A stretch of 17,144 bases of DNA from Brevundimonas sp. (GTDB taxonomy: Bacteria; Pseudomonadota; Alphaproteobacteria; Caulobacterales; Caulobacteraceae). Shown here piece by piece: positions 7,327 through 15,372 of the stretch. Both the position numbers and the translations under genes were made by a program. The DNA lies in assembly GCF_031082345.1 (NCBI RefSeq), contig NZ_JAVHLH010000031.1, positions 1 through 17,144 on the forward strand, written 5' to 3'. Below the pieces are notes generated by a model. The model was not told the origin of the DNA. It searched no databases and worked only from the letters and a program-made list of their open reading frames with translations. Each line of letters opens with the position of its first letter. The stretch's first letter is position 1.

Positions 7327-7451
7327 CGGCTCGCTCTCGAAACTATGCGCCCGTTCATGCCGCCTTGCCGCCGGGTCACGCAAGCGGCGGCTTGGCGAAC
7401 TTCCTCGTCTGGGCCAAGCTGGGGCTGAAGCATTGGAGAGGGAGGAAGATC

Positions 7452-8003
7452 ATGGCCGAGCCGCGCAACCGCTATTCGACCGTATCGCTGGTCCTGCACT
7501 GGCTGATCGCCGCCCTGGTGGTGACCCAGGTCGGACTGATCTCTGCCCATGAGGCGACCGAGGGCCCGCTCTCGCGCGAGTTCGTCAACATCCACAAGTC
7601 CGTCGGCCTGAGCATTCTGGTCCTGACCCTGGTCCGTCTCGGCTGGCGGATCGCCAACCCCGCCATCCCCATTCCCGACTCCACCCCGCGCTGGCAGAAG
7701 CTGACGGCGCGGGGGACCCACGTGCTGTTCTATGTCTTCCTGATCGCCATGCCGCTGGCCGGCTGGGCGGCCTCCTCGGCGGCCGGACGGGACATCCTCT
7801 GGTTCGGCCTGTTCGAATGGCCCGCCCTGCCGATCGGGGGCGGCCGCGAGACCGCCGGGCAGCTGATGGACATGCACGAGCTGGCCGCCAAGGGTCTCTA
7901 TGTGCTGATCTTCCTGCACGTCGCGGGCGCGCTGAAGCATCACTTCATCGACCGGGACAATGTCCTGCACCGGATGATCCCGCTGATTCCGCGCCGGCCG
8001 TGA
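7452..8003 (+). CDS. Cytochrome b561 family membrane protein (YceJ/CybB-like)
   Basis: This 183-residue integral membrane di-haem cytochrome probably moves electrons between quinol and a periplasmic partner. Four hydrophobic segments are visible near residues 11-31, 48-67, 88-107 and 145-163. Histidines H16 (LHW), H48 (NIHKS), H142 (MHEL) and H156 (FLHVAGAL) lie where haem ligands are expected in this family. ATG 7452 has a strong GGGAGGAAG just upstream. The stop overlaps the start of the next gene (GTGA at 8000-8003), so the two are translationally coupled. A b561 gene followed by yceI is a recurring pair in proteobacteria (for example yceJ-yceI of E. coli), which supports both calls. Confidence 0.92.
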   Translation: MAEPRNRYSTVSLVLHWLIAALVVTQVGLISAHEATEGPLSREFVNIHKSVGLSILVLTLVRLGWRIANPAIPIPDSTPRWQKLTARGTHVLFYVFLIAMPLAGWAASSAAGRDILWFGLFEWPALPIGGGRETAGQLMDMHELAAKGLYVLIFLHVAGALKHHFIDRDNVLHRMIPLIPRRP

Positions 8004-8557
8004 GGCGCCGCGCCGTCCTTCTGGCGCTGCTGGCGGCGCTCGGGTCGGGCGGGTTCGCCGCGCCGACGTCGTGGACGGTGGTGCGCGACGCCTCGACGAT
8101 CGACATGTCTGTGCGGGCCTTCGGCGGATCGCATCGGGGCCGGTTCGACGAGTGGCGCGGCGACATCGTCTTCGATCCGGACGCGCCATCCCGCACCCGC
8201 GCGACAGTGGTGGTCCAGACCGGTTCGCTGAAGATGAGCCCCGCGGCGGTGACCCGCCGGGCCATCGGTCCAGCCTTCCTCGACGCCCCGCGCTTTCCGG
8301 TCATCCGGTTCGAGCTCCAGTCCCTGGATGCCCTCGGCGGCGCCCGCTATTCCGCCCATGCCGAGGTGACCATGAAGGGCCGGACCCGTCCGGTGACCTT
8401 CCCGGTGGACTTGCGCGTGACCGGCGACCGGGCGCATCTGACGGGCGCGTTCACACTCGACCGCACGGAATTCGGAATAGGGACCACAGGCGCGTGGAAC
8501 AGGATGGTCGGCCGCGAAGTGACGGTGCGGGTGGCGCTGCAGGCGCGCCGCCAGTAG
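8000..8557 (+). CDS. YceI family periplasmic lipocalin-like protein
   Basis: This 185-residue exported protein belongs to the YceI family, a beta-barrel fold that binds polyisoprenoid lipids in its cavity. The N-terminus VRRRAVLLALLAALGSGGFA is a short Sec-type signal with cleavage near residue 20. The mature part has the family pattern: TSWTVV and STIDMSVRAFG strands, DIVFDPDAPSRTRATVVV, the FLDAPRFPVIRFE block, VTMKGRTRPVTFPV and the closing LDRTEFGIG. It starts at GTG 8000, overlapping the b561 stop by 4 bases. The pairing suggests a joint role in electron or isoprenoid-quinone handling at the membrane surface, which is inference. Its 3' end overlaps the likely start of tsaC. Confidence 0.92.
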   Translation: MRRRAVLLALLAALGSGGFAAPTSWTVVRDASTIDMSVRAFGGSHRGRFDEWRGDIVFDPDAPSRTRATVVVQTGSLKMSPAAVTRRAIGPAFLDAPRFPVIRFELQSLDALGGARYSAHAEVTMKGRTRPVTFPVDLRVTGDRAHLTGAFTLDRTEFGIGTTGAWNRMVGREVTVRVALQARRQ

Positions 8558-9471
8558 GCGCCACCGACGTTCAGGCCGCCGAGGCGCTGGCGGCGGGCGG
8601 ACTCGTCATCCTGCCGACCGAGACGGTCTACGGCTTGGCCGCCGACGCCGGGAACGCCGCCGCCGTCGCCGCCCTCTTCGAGGCCAAGGGCCGCCCGCGC
8701 TTCAACCCGCTGATCGCCCATGTCGCCGACGCCGTCGAGGCCGAGGCCGTCGCCGTCTTCGACGACCGCGCCCGCGCCCTGGCCGAGGCCTTCTGGCCGG
8801 GGCCGCTGACCATCGTGGCCCCGGTGCGCGACCGCGACCGGGTCTGCGACCTGGCCCGCGCCGGGCTGGACAGCGTCGCCGTGCGCGTGCCCGGCCACGT
8901 CCGCGCCCGCGGGGTCATCTCCGCCTTCGGGAGGCCCGTCGTCGCGCCGTCGGCCAATCGCTCGGGCCGTCCCAGCCCGACCACCTTCGAGGATGCGCTG
9001 GAGGAGACCGGCTTTGCCGCCGCCGACGCCGTCGACGGCGGCCCCTGCGCCGTCGGGGTCGAGAGCACGGTGGTGTCGGTGCTGGACGGCCGCGTCGCCC
9101 TGCTGCGCCCCGGCTCGGTGACCCGCGAGGAGATCGAGGCCGTGGTCGGGCCGCTCGACCGGGACGGGGAGGGCCATCGCTCCCCCGGCCGCACCGCCCT
9201 GCACTACGCTCCCGACGCGCCTGTTCGGATCAACGCCGCCAAGGCGGGCGAGGGCGAAATCCTGCTCGGCTTCGGCCCCGGCGCCGGCGATCCCCGCTGG
9301 AGCCTCAGCCCCTCCGGCGACCTGCGTGAGGCGGCCGCCAACCTGTTCCGCATGCTGCGCGAGGCGGATCGCGAGCGGCCGGCGGGCATTGCGGTGTCGC
9401 CCATCCCGACGCACGGCCTGGGCGAAGCGATCAACGACCGGCTGAAGCGGGCGGCGGGGTTCGTGGGGTGA
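8494..9471 (+). CDS. tsaC: L-threonylcarbamoyladenylate synthase (Sua5/TsaC type)
   Basis: This enzyme makes L-threonylcarbamoyl-AMP from threonine, bicarbonate and ATP, the first step of the t6A37 modification of ANN-decoding tRNAs. It is about 325 residues long. The N-terminal YrdC/TsaC domain shows LPTETVYGLAADA, K65/R67 in KGRPRFNPL and PSANRSG. The linker SPGRTALHYAP (from residue 230) leads into the C-terminal Sua5 domain, so this is the long Sua5 form, not the short E. coli TsaC. Start choice is the weak point. GTG 8494 is the last ATG, GTG or TTG codon in frame before the conserved domain. It lies inside yceI (64-base overlap) and has no good Shine-Dalgarno, so translation probably depends on yceI coupling. 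Product call is firm; start is uncertain. Confidence 0.9.
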   Translation: MEQDGRPRSDGAGGAAGAPPVGATDVQAAEALAAGGLVILPTETVYGLAADAGNAAAVAALFEAKGRPRFNPLIAHVADAVEAEAVAVFDDRARALAEAFWPGPLTIVAPVRDRDRVCDLARAGLDSVAVRVPGHVRARGVISAFGRPVVAPSANRSGRPSPTTFEDALEETGFAAADAVDGGPCAVGVESTVVSVLDGRVALLRPGSVTREEIEAVVGPLDRDGEGHRSPGRTALHYAPDAPVRINAAKAGEGEILLGFGPGAGDPRWSLSPSGDLREAAANLFRMLREADRERPAGIAVSPIPTHGLGEAINDRLKRAAGFVG

Positions 9472-9565
9472 GACGTCGCGACGATCGCAGTGGGATGAAA
9501 ATCCTTAGTGCTGAAAGAGTTTTGTCGGCTCCGTTCCGGTCACTCGAACCAGTATTGGAAGCGCC

Positions 9566-10753
9566 ATGACCATGGAACCGGCTGCCGATCTTCTATCCGA
9601 GCCGAGGCAGGGCGTTGTGTCTGGAAACCTGAAAGAGCCGGTATTGCTGGCCGACGTCATGATCGACGGGATTGCCGCGGAGGCTAAGCCCAAAGGCGTT
9701 GAGACAGCTTCGATCTGGAATCGACTGGCGATTACGTCGGACCATCCGGTCTTCCACCGGGTTGTCGAGGGACTCGGCCGTGTGTTGAATTACAAGCTCG
9801 ACCAAGCGGAAGCGCGGCAGCACATTGATCGCGCCAATTCAGTCGTGGTGGTGATCAAGCCGGACAACACTGCGAAGGTCTGGCTCGACGGCGCTGCGGT
9901 GATCATAGAGATGCTTGCGCTTAGAGACATGCCGGCCGGCTCCCCCGTCTATGATCGGGACATCGGCGATGTTACGGGCCTCTGGTTCCCGTCAATTGAG
10001 GTCGAGACGCACGACCGACTGATCGTCATCTTTCGCGAAGGGTGGCGGTTCGCCCTCTTTTTTGACTTCACCCGTGACCTGCCGATCGAGGACGCTAAGC
10101 GGGCGCTCGGTCAACTGTATCGTCTCCTGAAGTACCGTGAACTGTACGATCTCTTGGGCAATTCCGATCAGTTCGATCGCCTAATCAAGGCGGGCTGGTT
10201 TCCATTTACAGAGATCGTTTCCGCCGATTTCCGGGAGCTGCTGGGAGCGTGCGAGAACGGCTTTGATTTCGATGATGCTGAGGAAAAACTGCTTGCGAAG
10301 TTCGACCCAGATCGTCTCGACCGGATGCTGGCGAGATGGGCTGCGAAGCCGCACCTCGCATCGAGGGAGCCGCTTCTCCGCGAGGCCGTGGAGACCTTCA
10401 AGGACGGCAAGTCGATTTCGGTTCTGAAGATCATCCTGACCGAGATCGAGGGCGTCTTGCGGGACGCGCACAAGGCGGCCACCGGTGAGAGCGCGAAGCT
10501 CCCTGCTCTTCTAAAGTTCGCCGCGACTAGTGGAGAGAGGAGGGCAGGGGCACCCGACACGCTCCTCTTTCCGGCTGCGTTTTGCCGGTATCTTGAGAGC
10601 TACACTTTCGCCAATTTCGACCCCAACCAAGACGCTGGTTCGGCGGGTTCCCGACATGCCGTGGGCCACGGTGCGGCGGCGTCGGCCTCATACACGCGGA
10701 TACGCGCGCTCCAAGCGTTGCTCACGTTGGACCAATTAGCCTTCTACACCTGA
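9566..10753 (+). CDS. Unknown protein with probable C-terminal HEPN-like domain
   Basis: I do not recognise this 395-residue protein as a named family. Residues 1-250 are soluble, with no signal peptide or membrane helix, and contain a mixed alpha/beta-looking region (VVVVIKPDNTAKVWLDGAAV; LIVIFREGWRFALFFDF). From about W258 a helical segment follows with REPLLREAVETFKDGKSIS and TEIEGVLRD (E293-G296). Near the end is SRHAVGHG, where R363 and H368 form the R-x4-H motif of HEPN domains, then a helix ALQALLTLDQLAFY. HEPN proteins are often RNases in toxin-antitoxin and phage-defence systems; that role here is inference. Composition is unlike its neighbours: three 60-base stretches counted from 9601, 9901 and 10141 are 60, 58 and 52% G+C, against 80% from 9001. 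The start ATG has GGAAG four bases upstream. No partner gene is adjacent. Confidence 0.75.
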   Translation: MTMEPAADLLSEPRQGVVSGNLKEPVLLADVMIDGIAAEAKPKGVETASIWNRLAITSDHPVFHRVVEGLGRVLNYKLDQAEARQHIDRANSVVVVIKPDNTAKVWLDGAAVIIEMLALRDMPAGSPVYDRDIGDVTGLWFPSIEVETHDRLIVIFREGWRFALFFDFTRDLPIEDAKRALGQLYRLLKYRELYDLLGNSDQFDRLIKAGWFPFTEIVSADFRELLGACENGFDFDDAEEKLLAKFDPDRLDRMLARWAAKPHLASREPLLREAVETFKDGKSISVLKIILTEIEGVLRDAHKAATGESAKLPALLKFAATSGERRAGAPDTLLFPAAFCRYLESYTFANFDPNQDAGSAGSRHAVGHGAAASASYTRIRALQALLTLDQLAFYT

Positions 10754-10757
10754 AGCC

Positions 10758-11606
10758 CTACTGCGCCGTCCAGCCGCCGTCGATCGAGAAGCTGGCCCCG
10801 TTGGCCGAGGCCCCGAGGTCGCTGACGAGATACAGCATCATCCCCGTCAGCTCGTCGGTGGTGACGAACCGCTTGGTGGGCTGCGAGCCGAGAATGACGT
10901 CCTTCAGCACCGCCTCCTTCGACATTCCGCGCGTGCGGGCCTGATCGGCGATCTGCTTCTCGACGATCGGCGTCTCGACATAGCCGGGGCACAGGGCGTT
11001 GCAGGTGATGTTGTCCTGCGCCAGCTCCAGCGCCACCGTCTTGGTGAAGCCGAGGACCCCGTGCTTGGCGGCGACATAGGCGGACTTGAACGGGCTGGCG
11101 ACCAGGCCGTGGGCCGAGGCGACGTTGATGATCCGGCCGCGGCCCTGCGCCTTCATGATCGGGATCGCCGCCCGCGTCGCATAGAAGGTCGACGACAGGT
11201 TGATGGCGATGATCTGCTCCCATTTGTCGGACGGGAATTTCTCCACCGCCTCGACATGCTGGACGCCGGCGTTGTTGATCAGGATGTCGACCCGGCCCAG
11301 CTGGTGCTTGCCGTAGGCGACCATGTCAGCGACCTCGTCGCCGCGCAGCATGTTGGCGGCGTGATAGCGCACCCGCACGCCGCAGCTGGCCTCCAGCTCG
11401 GCTCGCGTGCGCTCGATCTCGGAGGGATCGCCCAGGCCGTTCAGCACCACGTCGCCGCCGCGCGAGGCGATGGCGCGGGCGAAGGCGAGGCCGATCCCCG
11501 AGGTCGAGCCCGAGATCACCGCCACCTGACCCTTCAGGTCGCCGACGTCGCGAAAGGGCGCGCTTTCGGCTTCCGAGCCGTCGCCGCGTTTGGGCCATTG
11601 GAACAT
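10758..11606 (-). CDS. bdhA: 3-hydroxybutyrate dehydrogenase, short-chain dehydrogenase family
   Basis: This 282-residue NAD-dependent enzyme interconverts (R)-3-hydroxybutyrate and acetoacetate, used in polyhydroxybutyrate and ketone-body turnover. The SDR landmarks are all present: the Rossmann loop GSTSGIG at 33-39, NNAG at 111-114, and catalytic S164, Y177 and K181. The block LCPGYVETPIVEKQIADQA near 205-223 is characteristic of 3-hydroxybutyrate dehydrogenases and separates it from generic SDRs. It is about 22 residues longer at the N-terminus than usual (typically ~260); no ATG, GTG or TTG closer to the Rossmann strand was found, and GGACGAG precedes the chosen ATG. It converges on the unknown HEPN-like gene, with only four bases between stops, and follows yaaA on the same strand after 64 bases. 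Confidence 0.92.
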   Translation of the reverse strand: MFQWPKRGDGSEAESAPFRDVGDLKGQVAVISGSTSGIGLAFARAIASRGGDVVLNGLGDPSEIERTRAELEASCGVRVRYHAANMLRGDEVADMVAYGKHQLGRVDILINNAGVQHVEAVEKFPSDKWEQIIAINLSSTFYATRAAIPIMKAQGRGRIINVASAHGLVASPFKSAYVAAKHGVLGFTKTVALELAQDNITCNALCPGYVETPIVEKQIADQARTRGMSKEAVLKDVILGSQPTKRFVTTDELTGMMLYLVSDLGASANGASFSIDGGWTAQ

Positions 11607-11670
11607 TGGGTCTCGTCCGTCTGAGTCTCCGGTCAGCCTAGCCGTTCGCGCTTGCGAAGGCGACAGGGCC

Positions 11671-12441
11671 TCACGAATTTCCTGACCTGATGAATATCCA
11701 GTCCGTGTCGGTCGAGGCGGCCTTGTCGAAGCGATAGCCGTCGCGGTCGAAGGCCTTCAGGTCGGCGGCCTGCTCGATCCGCTCGTCGATGGCGAAACGG
11801 GCCATGCCGCCGCGCGCCTTCTTGGCGAAGAAGGAGATGATGCGGCTCTCGCCGTCGCGCGATTCGCGGAAGTGGGGCGTCACCACCGGCAGCTTCAAAG
11901 CGCGGGCGTCCACCGCTCCGAAATATTCCTGGCTGGCCAGGTTCACCAGCGTCGGATCGGCCTGTCCCTCGGCGTCCGCATTGAGGCATTTCGAGATCCG
12001 GTCGCCCCAGAAGTCGTAGAGGCTGGACCCGCGCCGCGTCTTCAACCGCGTGCCCATCTCCAGCCGGTAGGGCTGAATCCGGTCCAGCGGCCGCAGCAGG
12101 CCGTACAGACCGGACAGGATGCGGATGTGGTCCTGGGCCCAGCCCAGCGCCGCGGCGTCCAGCTCGCGCGCCTTCAGTCCCTCGTAGACGTCGCCGGCGA
12201 AGGCGAAGGCGGCCTGGACCCCGTCGGTCGATTCGGCGTCGAAGGCCTGGAACCGGGCCCGGTTCAGCCGGGCGAGGTCGTCGGACAGGCTCATCAGCCG
12301 GCGCAGTTCGGCGACCGTTCGTCCCCGCGCGGTCCGGGCGAGGGACGCCGTGTCCTCGCGGAACCGTCGCTCGGACGCGGGCAGGGCGGGATCGGCTTCG
12401 GTGAAATCCAGCCGCTTGGCCGGGGACAGGACGATCAGCAA
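11671..12441 (-). CDS. yaaA: Peroxide stress protein YaaA (DUF328)
   Basis: This 256-residue protein matches the YaaA family from end to end. It has the N-terminal LIVLSPAKRLDF, the central LSGLYGLLRPLDRIQPYRLEMGT and the late IISFFAKKARGGMARFAI. In E. coli YaaA limits free iron and DNA damage during hydrogen peroxide stress, and the fold binds DNA. The start is a TTG at 12441, chosen because it aligns with the invariant MLI.LSPAK beginning; no ATG or GTG is nearby. The upstream 91 bases to nnrD hold a 7-bp inverted repeat that could be a control site. It shares strand with bdhA and nnrD, but the gaps are large enough for separate promoters. Confidence 0.93.
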   Translation of the reverse strand: MLIVLSPAKRLDFTEADPALPASERRFREDTASLARTARGRTVAELRRLMSLSDDLARLNRARFQAFDAESTDGVQAAFAFAGDVYEGLKARELDAAALGWAQDHIRILSGLYGLLRPLDRIQPYRLEMGTRLKTRRGSSLYDFWGDRISKCLNADAEGQADPTLVNLASQEYFGAVDARALKLPVVTPHFRESRDGESRIISFFAKKARGGMARFAIDERIEQAADLKAFDRDGYRFDKAASTDTDWIFIRSGNS

Positions 12442-12476
12442 GGCGGGTGCTCCGGCGGCGAGGAGGCCCGAATAGG

Positions 12477-12501
12477 CCGGTTCGATGACGAATTGAACCG
12501 G
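12477..12501. repeat. Inverted repeat upstream of yaaA
   Basis: CCGGTTC (12477-12483) and GAACCGG (12495-12501) form perfect 7-bp arms around an 11-base spacer in the nnrD-yaaA gap. On the minus strand, TTCAAT and TATTCG separated by 17 bases overlap this dyad and could be a weak promoter for yaaA, which would make the repeat an operator. It could equally be a terminator-like hairpin after nnrD, but no T tract follows. Confidence 0.4.
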
Positions 12502-12532
12502 GCGCGCGGTCGCGGCCCCCCGGCCGGCCCGT

Positions 12533-13360
12533 TCAGCCCGCCTGTCCGTACAGGGCCGCCAGCACCGCCGGCAGCCGTTCGGGTAGGTCCTCGGCGATCA
12601 GTCCCGGTCCCACCGCCTTCGCCGCCTCGGCGTGCATCCACGCCGCCGCCCGGGCCGCGTCGAAACTGTCCATCCGCTGCGCGATCAGCCCGCCGATCAT
12701 CCCGGCCAGAACGTCTCCGGTCCCAGCCGTCGCCAGCCATGGCGTGCCGTTGGCGTTGACGGCCAGCCGTCCGTCCGGCGCGGCGATCACCGTCGCCGGC
12801 CCCTTCAGCACGACCACCGCCCCGGCCCGTTTCGCCGCCTCCAAGGCCGCCGTCTCGCGACCGGACTCCAGCAGCCCCGGAAACAGCCGTTTGAACTCGC
12901 CCTCGTGCGGCGTCAGCACGTCGTCGCGATCCAGCACCTCGAACAGCCCCTCGGGCCATGCCTCGAACGATGTCAGCCCGTCGGCGTCCACCACCAGGGC
13001 GGCGCCGGTGACGGCAAGGGCCCGCACATGGGCCTCGGTCGCTTCGTTGACGCCGGCGGCCGGTCCAATGACCACCGCATCCATGTCCTCGGCGGCCTCG
13101 GCCAACGCCTCGGGCGAGCCGAACGGGGCCAGCATGACGGCCTCGATCGCCGGTGCGATGACCGACGCGGCGTCCGGCGGGCACAGGATGCGCACCAGCC
13201 CGGCGCCGATGCGCAGACCCGCCCGGGCCGCCAGTCGCGCCCCCCCCGTCTGGGTCGCCTTGCCCGAGACCACCCCCAGCCGTCCCCGCGCGTGCTTGTG
13301 GCTTCCGCTTTCGGGCCAGGGCAGGCTGTCGCGCCAGTCGGCGAGGAACGGTCGGGTCAC
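12533..13360 (-). CDS. nnrD: ADP-dependent NAD(P)H-hydrate dehydratase
   Basis: This 275-residue ribokinase-like enzyme repairs hydrated NADH/NADPH, removing water from the S-epimer at the expense of ADP. Family features are HARGRLGVVSGK near the N-terminus, GGARLAARAGLRIGAGLV, DADGLTSF, TPHEGEFKRLFP, VVLKGPATVI, and GTGDVLAGMIGGL with the catalytic aspartate D216. Many bacteria carry this domain fused behind an NnrE epimerase (YjeF N-terminal) domain; here only the dehydratase domain is present, and no epimerase is visible in the window. The start is GTG 13360, preceded by GGAG about 10 bases upstream. It is divergent from glnB, with 119 bases between the two starts. Confidence 0.92.
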   Translation of the reverse strand: MTRPFLADWRDSLPWPESGSHKHARGRLGVVSGKATQTGGARLAARAGLRIGAGLVRILCPPDAASVIAPAIEAVMLAPFGSPEALAEAAEDMDAVVIGPAAGVNEATEAHVRALAVTGAALVVDADGLTSFEAWPEGLFEVLDRDDVLTPHEGEFKRLFPGLLESGRETAALEAAKRAGAVVVLKGPATVIAAPDGRLAVNANGTPWLATAGTGDVLAGMIGGLIAQRMDSFDAARAAAWMHAEAAKAVGPGLIAEDLPERLPAVLAALYGQAG

Positions 13361-13461
13361 GGCGTGGGTTCTCCGTTCACGGATGGCGGGGGAAGCTGAA
13401 AAATGCTTGCGTTATGGTGCAATGCAATGTCCCTTTACCGCCCGAGTGCGAGGCGTATTGA

Positions 13462-13818
<357 letters not shown>

Positions 13819-13831
13819 CCGCCCGAACCAC

Positions 13832-13860
13832 CGGCCGCCTTCCAGGCGGCCGTTTCATTT
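13832..13860 (+). terminator. Hairpin between glnB and glnA
   Basis: A perfect 9-bp stem (13832-13840 with 13844-13852) closes a three-base TCC loop and is followed by TTTCATTT. It lies 13 bases after the glnB stop and 31 bases before glnA. It looks like a Rho-independent terminator with an imperfect T tract, probably leaky, lowering glnA relative to glnB or serving as a processing or attenuation point. Confidence 0.75.
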
Positions 13861-13891
13861 ATCCTCCCCCCAAGAAACGGATCCCTCGAGA

Positions 13892-15298
13892 ATGAGCGCC
13901 AAGAAAATCCTTTCGGAGATCAAGGAGAAGGACGTTCAGTACGTCGATCTCCGTTTCACCGACACCAAGGGGCGTATGCAGCACGTCACCTTCGACATCG
14001 ACCTGGTCGACGAGGAGTTCCTGGAAGACGGGACCATGTTCGACGGCTCCTCGATCGCCGGCTGGAAGGCGATCAACGAGTCCGACATGCTGCTGAAGCC
14101 GGACCTGACCAATTTCTGGATCGACCCCTTCTACCAGCAGACCACCCTGTTCCTGTTCTGCGACGTGCTGAACCCGGACACCGGCGAACCCTACAACCGC
14201 GACAGCCGCTCGATGGCCAAGAAGGCCCTGGCCTATGTCCAGTCCTCGGGCGTGGGCGACACCGTCTATTTCGGCCCGGAAGCCGAGTTCTTCATCTTCG
14301 ACGACGTGCGCTGGTCCACGGCCTCGCACGACACCGGCTACAGCTATGATTCGATCGAGCTGCCGGCCAACACCGGCTCCGACTATTCCGAAGGCAACAT
14401 GGGCCACCGCCCGACGCACAAGGGCGGCTATTTCCCGGTCAATCCGACCGACAGCGCCCAGGACCTGCGCGGCGAGATGCTGGGCGTCATGCGCGACCTG
14501 GGCATGCAGCCCGAGAAGCACCACCACGAGGTGGCCCCGGCCCAGCACGAACTCGGCCTCAAGTTCAGCGATCTGCTGACCATGGCCGACCGCACCCAGC
14601 TCTACAAATACGTCATCCACAATGTCGCCGCCGCCTACGGCAAGTCGGCCACCTTCATGGCCAAGCCGACCTTCGGCGACAACGGCTCGGGCATGCACGT
14701 GCACCAGTCGATCTGGCGCGACGGCAAGCCGCTGTTCGCGGGCGACAAATACGCTGGCCTGTCCGACATGTGCCTGTGGTACATCGGCGGTATCATCAAG
14801 CACGCCAAGGCCATCAACGCCTTCGCCAACTCGACCACCAACTCCTACAAGCGCCTGGTCCCCGGCTATGAAGCGCCGGTCAAGCTGGCCTATTCGTCGC
14901 GCAACCGCTCGGCCTCGATCCGGATTCCGTGGGTCAATTCGCCCAAGGCCAAGCGTATCGAGGCGCGTTTCCCCGATCCGATGGGCAATCCCTATCTGAC
15001 CTTCGTGGCGCTGCTGATGGCCGGCCTCGACGGCATCGAGAACCGGATCGATCCGGGCGCGCCGGCCGACAAGAACCTGTACGACCTGCCGCCGGAAGAG
15101 CGGGGCTCGATCCCCGAGGTCTGCGGCTCGCTGCGCGAGGCCTTGGAAAATCTCGACAAGGACCGCGCCTTCCTCAAGAAGGGCGGGGTCATGGATGACG
15201 ACTTCATCGACAGCTACATCGAGCTGAAGATGGAAGAGGTGATGCGGCTGCAACTGCACCCGCATCCGGTCGAGTTCGACATGTACTACAGCTGCTGA
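13892..15298 (+). CDS. glnA: Glutamine synthetase type I
   Basis: This 468-residue dodecameric enzyme makes glutamine from glutamate, ammonia and ATP, the main entry of ammonia into metabolism. Visible signatures are [16 protein letters not shown], the glutamine synthetase motif [11 protein letters not shown], the metal/ATP region [13 protein letters not shown], the active-site stretch [20 protein letters not shown], and the adenylylation site Y397 in [10 protein letters not shown], so activity is probably controlled by GlnE through PII. Length equals the usual 468-470. The Shine-Dalgarno before ATG 13892 is poor for a gene expected to be highly expressed. Only 31 bases separate the glnB hairpin from this start, leaving no room for a full promoter there. 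A strong terminator follows. Confidence 0.98.
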   Translation: MSAKKILSEIKEKDVQYVDLRFTDTKGRMQHVTFDIDLVDEEFLEDGTMFDGSSIAGWKAINESDMLLKPDLTNFWIDPFYQQTTLFLFCDVLNPDTGEPYNRDSRSMAKKALAYVQSSGVGDTVYFGPEAEFFIFDDVRWSTASHDTGYSYDSIELPANTGSDYSEGNMGHRPTHKGGYFPVNPTDSAQDLRGEMLGVMRDLGMQPEKHHHEVAPAQHELGLKFSDLLTMADRTQLYKYVIHNVAAAYGKSATFMAKPTFGDNGSGMHVHQSIWRDGKPLFAGDKYAGLSDMCLWYIGGIIKHAKAINAFANSTTNSYKRLVPGYEAPVKLAYSSRNRSASIRIPWVNSPKAKRIEARFPDPMGNPYLTFVALLMAGLDGIENRIDPGAPADKNLYDLPPEERGSIPEVCGSLREALENLDKDRAFLKKGGVMDDDFIDSYIELKMEEVMRLQLHPHPVEFDMYYSC

Positions 15299-15320
15299 TC
15301 GACAGCAGGGGCTGACGACA

Positions 15321-15356
15321 AAGGGCGCCGGACGATCACCCGTCCGGCGCCCTTTT
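15321..15356. terminator. Strong terminator after glnA, probably bidirectional
   Basis: A perfect 14-bp stem (15321-15334 with 15341-15354) encloses a six-base loop. The stem begins AA and ends TT, followed by two more T, so it can act on both strands. It lies 22 bases after the glnA stop and 16 bases from the end of the converging lipoprotein gene. Confidence 0.88.
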
Positions 15357-15372
15357 CACGTCTGGAAACGGA

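Noticed and set aside
9472..9565. Attachment site or mobile-element border left of the HEPN-like gene
   Set aside because: I looked for a direct repeat shared with the right side (10754 onwards), for a tRNA fragment and for terminal inverted repeats, and found none; foreign origin rests on base composition only.
13859..15265. Long open frame antisense to glnA
   Set aside because: It mirrors the GC-rich codon bias of glnA on the other strand and has no ribosome binding site or recognisable domain; glnA is certain.
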